This document shows, one piece after another, positions 45,542 through 50,840 of a DNA stretch of 50,840 nucleotides (positions are counted from its first letter, which is position 1; the number at the start of each line of letters is the position of its first letter). Location: positions 1 to 50,840 of the forward strand of contig JAIROG010000057.1 of the NCBI GenBank assembly GCA_031257675.1, read 5' to 3'. The notes below the pieces were generated by a model. The model was not told the DNA's origin, did not search any database, and worked only from the letters and a program-made list of their open reading frames with translations. The position numbers and the translations under genes were made by a program. The DNA is from Treponema sp. (GTDB lineage Bacteria > Spirochaetota > Spirochaetia > Treponematales > Breznakiellaceae).

Positions 45542-46324
45542 ATGAAAGCAGTGAAAAGCATCTTTTGTACGGCTTTGATTCTCATGGCTGTCACCGGAGC
45601 AGTATTTGCCGGACCTGGCGCCGAGGGGGTTGCGAAAATCCAAAAAGCAGGCGTTCTCAAGGTTGGAGTGAAATCGGACGTGCCAAAATTCGGGTTGTTC
45701 AATACCGACGCCAACCAATACGAGGGCATGGAGATCGAGCTTGCCGGACTCATCGCTAAAGAGATTCTGGGCGATGCAACGAAAGTGGCGTTTACGCCGG
45801 TAACAGCTAAAACCCGCGGACCCTTGCTTGATAATGGGGACATTGACTTGGTAATAGCGACATTTACCATTACCGAAGAGAGAAAGCTGACCTATAATTT
45901 CTCTGCTTCCTACTACACCGATGCGGTGGGTCTTTTGGTAAAGAAATCCGCCGGTTTTACAGGGCTTAAAGACATGGATGGAAAAACCATCGGCGTCGCC
46001 CAGTCCGCCACAAGCCGCGCCGCCATTCAGCAAGCGGCTGATAATCTTGGCGTTACCGTCAGCTTTATGGAGTTCGCCACCTACCCGGAAATCAAAGCCG
46101 CGCTCGACTCCGGGCGTGTGGACGTGTTCTCGGTGGACAAGTCCATTCTGAACGGGTACCTCGACAACGAGTGTGTGATTCTGCCGGACGCTTTTTCCCC
46201 GCAGGAGTATGGCGTAACAAGCAAATTCTCCAACAAGGATCTGGCGGCGTATATTGACGGGCTTATTCAGAAATGGCTTGCAGACGGTACTATTGCCGGG
46301 CTCGTCAGGAAGTACGATCTTTGA
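45542..46324 (+). CDS. Amino acid ABC transporter substrate-binding protein
   Basis: The product is 260 residues with a signal peptide (MKAVKSIFCTALILMAVTGAVFA). There is no lipobox cysteine, so it should be free in the periplasm. The body is a family 3 binding protein: GVLKVGVKSDVPKFGL, GMEIELAGLIAKEIL, the DLVIATFTITEERK hinge segment and AVGLLVKKS. Neutral or acidic polar amino acids are likely ligands; the exact one is not readable. TAGGAGGA precedes the ATG. Confidence 0.94.
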   Translation: MKAVKSIFCTALILMAVTGAVFAGPGAEGVAKIQKAGVLKVGVKSDVPKFGLFNTDANQYEGMEIELAGLIAKEILGDATKVAFTPVTAKTRGPLLDNGDIDLVIATFTITEERKLTYNFSASYYTDAVGLLVKKSAGFTGLKDMDGKTIGVAQSATSRAAIQQAADNLGVTVSFMEFATYPEIKAALDSGRVDVFSVDKSILNGYLDNECVILPDAFSPQEYGVTSKFSNKDLAAYIDGLIQKWLADGTIAGLVRKYDL

Positions 46325-46385
46325 GAAAGGCGAGCCAGCCGGCGGCGCGTGGCGGCGTCGGCTTACCCGGCGAGGAACGCATTAG

Positions 46386-47099
46386 ATGAGCGGCCCTTTC
46401 GCGTTATGGCGCTGGGCGCGGTTATTCGCCGATAGCCCGGTTTTTCTCGAAGGCTTTGTGGTAACCATTGTGGTTTCCATTTCCGCTCTGCTCCTTGCCC
46501 TTGCGCTTGGCATTATTTTTGGTCTTTTTTCCACCTCTTCCAAAGAGCCTTTGAAAGCCATAGCGCGTGTATATGTTGAATTTTTTCAAAACACCCCGCT
46601 GGTGATACAGGTTTTCTTTGTATACAACGCCCTCCCCTATGTCGGAATCTTGCTTGATGTGTTCAGCATCGGGGTTCTGTGCGTTGGGATTTACCACGGA
46701 GCCTATGTCGCCGAAGTGATACGCGCCGGCATTACATCCATTCCAAAAGGGCAGACCGAAGCGGCGCGTTCACAGGGCTTTTCCTACGTTCAGTCCATGT
46801 GGTGGATAATTCTGCCCCAGACCGTTACTATTGTACTGCCGCCGCTTGCAAATCAAGCGGTGAATCTCATCAAAAACACCTCGGTGTTGGCGCTCATTGC
46901 CGGGGGAGACCTTATGTACCGCGCGGACTCGTGGGCGTCAAATGGCACATTGAGCTACGGTCCCGCGTATGTAGTAACGGGTTTACTGTATTTTCTACTC
47001 TGCTTTCCACTTGTTTCGTGGGCGCGGCGGCATGAGGTGAAACTCAAGAGCCGCGATACCATTGTCCATCCTCCGGTACATGAAGGGGAAAAAGTATGA
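46386..47099 (+). CDS. Amino acid ABC transporter permease
   Basis: The product is 237 residues with about five membrane helices of the HisM/GlnP family. The motif VEFFQNTPLVIQVFFVY lies at about 60-76. The coupling-helix block [21 protein letters not shown] contacts the ATPase, followed by NLIKNTSVLALI. The stop overlaps the next permease ATG by 4 bases, so both halves of the channel are made together. Confidence 0.95.
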   Translation: MSGPFALWRWARLFADSPVFLEGFVVTIVVSISALLLALALGIIFGLFSTSSKEPLKAIARVYVEFFQNTPLVIQVFFVYNALPYVGILLDVFSIGVLCVGIYHGAYVAEVIRAGITSIPKGQTEAARSQGFSYVQSMWWIILPQTVTIVLPPLANQAVNLIKNTSVLALIAGGDLMYRADSWASNGTLSYGPAYVVTGLLYFLLCFPLVSWARRHEVKLKSRDTIVHPPVHEGEKV

Positions 47100-47788
47100 A
47101 TATGCAGGTTTTTGCCGATATTTTTACTTCCGGCAACATCCTTTTTATGCTTGCCGGTTTGAGAACTACCTTGGCTATCTCGGTAATCACTGTATGTGCA
47201 AGTATTATAGCAGGTACTATACTAGCCTTACTGCGGAATTATGAGAAACGGGCGCTTGGCAGACTCGCTTCTATTTATATCGAAATTTTCCGTAGTACGC
47301 CGCTCCTCCTGTGGATTCTTGTGTGTATATTCATGCTGCCTATCGGAAACTACCTTATTCGCGGCGGCATAGGGCTTGCCTTGTATACTTCATCCGTTAT
47401 TGCGGAAATTGTACGCGGAGGGCTTAATTCCATAGCAAAAGGGCAGTTTGAGGCGGCGCGTTCACAAGGCTTCAACTTCATCCAGACCCTCGTCTATATC
47501 ATCCTGCCCCAATGTTTTGAACGGATCGTACCGTCCCTTATGAGCCAGATCATCACAACCATAAAAGACACCTCGTTTTTCGCCCAGTTCGCCATTGCGG
47601 AATTTTTTTTTAACACCAAGAATCTTATGGGCAGTATTTCTAAAGTTACTGTGGTCAGCACCGCTCATATTTTTGTGTTGTACTGTTTCATCGCCCTCGT
47701 GTATTTTGCAATCAATTTTTCCCTTTCCTGTATCGTACGCAAGCTGTCCAAAGACAAGGAGCGGAATTTGGACGCATTGCTGGAATAG
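47096..47788 (+). CDS. Amino acid ABC transporter permease, second subunit
   Basis: The product is 230 residues, paralogous to the preceding permease. It shows [19 protein letters not shown], then [21 protein letters not shown] and [14 protein letters not shown]. The two presumably form a heterodimeric channel. A new ribosome binding site and ATG follow at once (AGGAGGAA 47787-47794, ATG 47797), but the gene that began there is cut off after a few codons by the adjoining decayed sugar-binding gene. Confidence 0.95.
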   Translation: MNMQVFADIFTSGNILFMLAGLRTTLAISVITVCASIIAGTILALLRNYEKRALGRLASIYIEIFRSTPLLLWILVCIFMLPIGNYLIRGGIGLALYTSSVIAEIVRGGLNSIAKGQFEAARSQGFNFIQTLVYIILPQCFERIVPSLMSQIITTIKDTSFFAQFAIAEFFFNTKNLMGSISKVTVVSTAHIFVLYCFIALVYFAINFSLSCIVRKLSKDKERNLDALLE

Positions 47789-47805
47789 GAGGAAATATGG
47801 CTGAG

Positions 47806-48236
47806 ATGACTGAAGGAGAAATAATAATCCGCATAGGGACTGTTCCTGACGACGAGCCGGTCATAGGCGATGACCGGAATGCCCGCTTCATGAGACTTTT
47901 CTAGAACCGCAGTGAGCGATTCGTCGTCAATGGACGCGATAACCAGCGCTTTTACGCCCTTGGTGATCATGTTTTCGATCTGAGCGGCCTGATTTTCGTA
48001 ATGTCATCGCCGTACTGGAGATCGCCTGTATGACCCGAACGCCTCAATGTCGGATTTAACGCGCTTTCTTCGTCCGAAATCCTCCGCTGGGACGGGCGGG
48101 GGCGGCAAGCGATTCCAATAAATCCCCCCCTGATGTTTTCTGAGTATCACTCTTTTTGTTGCAACCGGAAAAAAGGCGCGGTTAACTCCAAAAGAACCGT
48201 AGAAACAAGGAGAGTTTCCTTTTGTAACGCTTTCAT
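47806..48236 (-). pseudogene. Truncated, frameshifted ChvE-type sugar-binding lipoprotein
   Basis: From ATG 48236, preceded by TCAGGAGGAG, the frame reads MKALQKETLLVSTVLLELTA. It must shift to give LFSGCNKKSDTQ, a lipobox-like end of a signal peptide, and shifts again before [20 protein letters not shown] and [14 protein letters not shown]. These match the N-terminal domain of multiple-sugar (ChvE/XylF-type) binding proteins as I remember them. Homology stops near [11 protein letters not shown] at about 47810, so the C-terminal two thirds are missing. It abuts the end of the amino acid ABC operon head to tail. Confidence 0.75.
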
Positions 48237-48446
48237 AAAACTCCTCCTGAAAGAAAAGCGGTCTTTATTTTTTTTATTGCGGCTGGATCGCTGGTTGCAG
48301 ATCGAAAACCGGCGCGGCGCTATGACCGATAACAAACAATACATGATGATGGCGATATGGATATGACAAAACAACCAGACTTTTGCCGGGAATGGGGCGA
48401 ACAAACGCTCTGGCTGAAAATGAGTCCGCCGCCTTCTGGCCCCGCT
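48237..48446. other. Short gap without a gene
   Basis: Frames here are short and unconvincing. The minus strand beyond the ChvE-like start should hold that gene's former promoter. I see no clear promoter, although an AT-rich run lies near 48265-48280. Confidence 0.4.
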
Positions 48447-48833
48447 TCATAGTGCGTCAGTGTTGCCGGAGCGCGCCCGGTCAGGACGAAGAGACTCGGC
48501 TCCGTTGCAGTAGAGGTGGCGTACCGCAACGCCTTCGTCAAGATAGCAGTGGATAAGCGCGCGGATAGTATGCGGAAGTCCGCCCCGGACAAAGGCTTCC
48601 TGCGCCGCAAAAAGGGACGCCGAAAGCGCCCTGCCTGCATGACGGAGCGCGGACGCGGGGTTTTCCTCGTCTAAATCATTGGTCATGGAAAAAACAACGG
48701 ATACAATATCGCTCTCTTCCAGCTTGTTCAGCTTCAAAAGCCCGTCATAGAGGAATACCGTCCATTTTTCAATGTCTTCCGCCGTGTTTAGGGCTTGCGC
48801 CGCGCCTCGCAATGCGAACAACTTTTTGCTCAC
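48447..48833 (-). CDS. aroH: Chorismate mutase, AroH class
   Basis: The product is 128 residues. It converts chorismate to prephenate for phenylalanine and tyrosine synthesis. Active-site residues fall where the Bacillus subtilis AroH family has them: R9 in LRGA, E79 in AAQEAFV, R91 in TIRALIH and Y108 in HLYCNGAESLRPD. VFSMTNDLDEENPASALR is also typical. Translation starts at GTG 48833, overlapping the stop of the GPH transporter (GTGA). No other aromatic gene is nearby. Confidence 0.93.
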   Translation of the reverse strand: MSKKLFALRGAAQALNTAEDIEKWTVFLYDGLLKLNKLEESDIVSVVFSMTNDLDEENPASALRHAGRALSASLFAAQEAFVRGGLPHTIRALIHCYLDEGVAVRHLYCNGAESLRPDRARSGNTDAL

Positions 48834-50170
48834 GATTCGCCCTTCACCAGTTTGTTGTACGTTTTTTCGTCAAGCGGGTAGAAGTGTACCACGACAACCG
48901 CGGCGGCGAAAATAATCGCCGGTATGGGTCCGATGATGAGCCGTATGACGAAGATGGCGCCGTCACCCTGAACCGCATCGGCTATGTATCCGCCCGCGGA
49001 AAGAATGATCCCTGACAAAAACACCGAAAGCGATTGCCCGACTTTGGCGATAAACGTCCAGATGCCGTAATACGCGCCTTCTTTGCGCTCGCCGCTCTTT
49101 ATCGCGTCATATTCCACCGCGTCCGGCGCCATAGCGAAGGGCGCCACATAACTGAACCCGAGACCGACTCCCGCGTAGAGCATTATTCCCAAGAAGAAAT
49201 TCGGTCCAAGCGTGTGTCCAAAGAAGAAAACGAGGAGGCACGTGCTTCCCAATATGATGAAACATATCTGATACACCAGCTTCTTGCCGATCTTTTTTGC
49301 TACAAGCACCGAGATCGGGATAAAAACCATTGCGACAAGGAGCAGCGCCACCATTGCCGGCGTTGCAAGCCCTTCGTTGCTGTAGATGTACTTGGTGTAG
49401 TACACGAGGATTCCCTGCAAAAAGGTGAGGGCGCAGAGGTGCAACGCATAGGTAAACAGCAAAATGAGGTAGGGCTTGTTGGCGAACACTTCCTTATATG
49501 TGGTGAAAAAGTCCTTGGTTGGAAAATCTTCTTTCGTGTGGGCGTGTTCCTTTGTGCCAAAAAAGGTGAGGAGCGTGGTGACAGCGATGATGCCGCCCAA
49601 TACGGCGCCTACCACGATGAAGCCCGTCTTGCGGTCAGGGAAGGCGCCTACTATGGGCTGGACCGCAGCGGCGCCGATGATGGTGCCGAAAACCGCGCAG
49701 CCGAACCGGTATCCATTGAGGCTGGTGCGTTCATGGTAGTCATTGGTAAGCTCAGGCGTCAATGAAGAATACGGTATGTTGATGACGGTGCTTGCCGTAT
49801 TAAGCGCCATGAGCGCGACAACCGCCCAGATCGTCAATACAACAGGGCTGGCCGCGCCGCCTGACGCAAGATAATCAGGCTTGGTGAAAAAGAAAACCAT
49901 AGTAAGAAACATGGGAATCGCGCCAAGAAGGAGGTAGGGTCTGCGCCGACCCCAACGTGAATTGGTGCGATCCGATAGGTAGCCCATGACCGGATCCGTC
50001 ACCGCGTCCCAAAACTTGCCGATCATAACCGCCGCGCCCGCCAGCGCCGCAGCCAAACCCACAGTGTCGGTGAGGTAATTGAGGCTCCAGAAGCCAAGCG
50101 TCGTAAAGAGCAGATTTCCGCCCAAGTCAAAGACACCGAATCCTAATTTTTGCTTTACCGTTAAAGCCAT
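48830..50170 (-). CDS. GPH-family glycoside/pentoside/hexuronide:cation symporter
   Basis: The product is 446 residues with 12 membrane helices, in the MelB-like branch of the major facilitator superfamily. The cation-site region in helix 2 reads KFWDAVTDPVMGYLSDRTNSR, followed by WGRRRPYLLLGAIP, both diagnostic. A second conserved block, FAMAPDAVEYDAIKSGERKEGAYYGIW, lies at about 345-371. It probably imports a sugar or small glycoside with Na+ or H+; the substrate is unknown. AAGGAGG lies before the ATG. Its stop overlaps the start of aroH. Confidence 0.92.
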   Translation of the reverse strand: MALTVKQKLGFGVFDLGGNLLFTTLGFWSLNYLTDTVGLAAALAGAAVMIGKFWDAVTDPVMGYLSDRTNSRWGRRRPYLLLGAIPMFLTMVFFFTKPDYLASGGAASPVVLTIWAVVALMALNTASTVINIPYSSLTPELTNDYHERTSLNGYRFGCAVFGTIIGAAAVQPIVGAFPDRKTGFIVVGAVLGGIIAVTTLLTFFGTKEHAHTKEDFPTKDFFTTYKEVFANKPYLILLFTYALHLCALTFLQGILVYYTKYIYSNEGLATPAMVALLLVAMVFIPISVLVAKKIGKKLVYQICFIILGSTCLLVFFFGHTLGPNFFLGIMLYAGVGLGFSYVAPFAMAPDAVEYDAIKSGERKEGAYYGIWTFIAKVGQSLSVFLSGIILSAGGYIADAVQGDGAIFVIRLIIGPIPAIIFAAAVVVVHFYPLDEKTYNKLVKGES

Positions 50171-50199
50171 AGTTCCTCCTTAAAGTTTTGTTCGTTGAA

Positions 50200-50223
50200 C
50201 CTGCCCCAATTCTTTGGAACAGG
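50200..50223. repeat. Imperfect palindrome related to the 29122 repeat
   Basis: CCTGCCCCAA (50200-50209) and TTGGAACAGG (50214-50223) pair with two mismatches. The right half, TTGGAACAGGCTC, resembles the right arm of the 29122-29172 inverted repeat. It lies between the GPH transporter and the RCK gene. Confidence 0.4.
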
Positions 50224-50246
50224 CTCGAAAAAAAAATGAAAAAATG

Positions 50247-50840
50247 TTAAGCGTCTTTTCTCTTTATAAATCGCATAAATTTTTCGATAATGCGGTTATA
50301 CCCGCTTTCTTTGGGCGCGACGACTGCGAATTTGTTCAAATCCGCGTCACTGCCTGAAAAAAGTCCGATGTCGTTCTCGCCAAACACGTAGATCGCCGGA
50401 CACAGCGCGTATTCCCCGTGCGGATCGCGTATGGAAACCAGATTCAGATGGTATTTCTCCCGCAATCGTGATTCGGCAAGGGTTTTGCCTATCAAAAAAT
50501 CCGGAATTTTGAGTTCCGCTATGCTCAATGCGCCGCTTATCGGCACGTAACTCAACAAGGTTGAGGAGAAAAGCAGGGGCGTTATGCGCTTTGCGGCTTC
50601 TTTGTTCGGAAAAACAATCTTTGTCGCGCCAACCAACGTAAGAATTTCTCCCAGCGTTTCGGACTCCGCCTTTACGATGATGGTGGGAATATTCAATTTG
50701 GCGCAATAGCTGGTCGCCAAGATAGCCGCCTCAATGCCCATGTCGATGATAACGGCGTCAATGGTTTCCGGCAGTATCTTGCGCAGGTTTTCAACGTTCA
50801 GAATGTCCATCACCACCGAATTGGACGATAGATCCCGGTA
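50247..50840 (-). CDS. KtrA/TrkA-type potassium channel regulator (RCK), partial
   Basis: The frame stays open to the window edge at 50840, so the N-terminus, including the GxGxxG nucleotide loop, lies outside. What remains is the second half of an RCK_N Rossmann domain (ETIDAVIIDMGIEAAILATSYCAKL, TIIVKAESETLGEILTLVGA, KIVFPNKEAAKRI) and an RCK_C domain (FLIGKTLAESRLREKYHLNLV). Such proteins bind nucleotides and gate KtrB/TrkH potassium uptake. The usual total is about 220 residues, so only about 25-40 are missing. The KtrB partner would lie outside or elsewhere. Confidence 0.9.
   Translation of the reverse strand, partial: YRDLSSNSVVMDILNVENLRKILPETIDAVIIDMGIEAAILATSYCAKLNIPTIIVKAESETLGEILTLVGATKIVFPNKEAAKRITPLLFSSTLLSYVPISGALSIAELKIPDFLIGKTLAESRLREKYHLNLVSIRDPHGEYALCPAIYVFGENDIGLFSGSDADLNKFAVVAPKESGYNRIIEKFMRFIKRKDA

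Overview
The window looks like the chromosome of a Treponema-type spirochaete, probably from an animal gut. The evidence is the ribosomal-protein order (tuf-rpsJ ... secY-rpmJ-rpsM-rpsK-rpsD-rpoA-rplQ, with no adk, map or infA), the treponeme-like EF-Tu and RpoA sequences, and a very large secreted protein resembling, from memory, the Leptospira TIGR04388 family. Genes for amino sugars (nagA, nagB) and beta-mannosides (two GH130 domains and an epimerase) fit a plant- or glycan-fed gut habitat. Several decayed genes and loose intergenic DNA suggest ongoing gene loss. Species assignment is inference.

Layout. 1-3.1 kb: noncoding or degenerate DNA around two minus-strand genes, rlmJ and an Aat-like aminoacyl-tRNA-protein transferase. 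3.2-10.1 kb: a plus-strand run of a band-7 protein, a PlsC acyltransferase, a membrane protein of unknown role, a Nif3-like protein, lspA, a small membrane protein, nagA and nagB. 10.2-11.1 kb: a minus-strand zinc-ribbon Nudix hydrolase and a 59-residue cysteine protein on the plus strand. 11.2-27.9 kb: one long ribosomal block, rpsL-rpsG-tuf followed by the complete S10, spc and alpha operons and a small zinc-ribbon protein. 28.1-31.8 kb: a GH130 phosphorylase and a fused epimerase-GH130 enzyme, which together would depolymerise beta-1,4-mannan oligosaccharides by phosphorolysis. 31.9-42.4 kb, minus strand: a 2,925-residue exported protein, a 339-residue exported protein and an RsuA/RluB pseudouridine synthase. 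42.7-44.2 kb: two frameshifted pseudogenes, an EamA transporter and a methyltransferase. 44.8-47.8 kb: a complete polar amino acid ABC importer. 47.8-48.2 kb: a truncated ChvE-type sugar-binding lipoprotein abutting the importer operon. 48.4-50.8 kb, minus strand: an AroH chorismate mutase overlapping a GPH-family sugar symporter, and a partial KtrA/TrkA-type RCK protein cut by the window edge.

The most notable signals are these. (1) A recurrent promoter arrangement places the -10 box 6-7 bases before the start codon with no ribosome binding site, implying leaderless mRNAs. (2) A single-chain 2-epimerase/mannosylglucose phosphorylase. (3) The giant exported protein with a hydrophobic pre-terminal segment, paired conserved His motifs and an H...SDGC terminus, followed by a second exported protein. 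(4) Three structured intergenic elements inside the ribosomal block (before tuf, before rpsJ, before rpoA) that could be autoregulatory leaders. No tRNA, rRNA, CRISPR array, insertion sequence or prophage gene was recognised.
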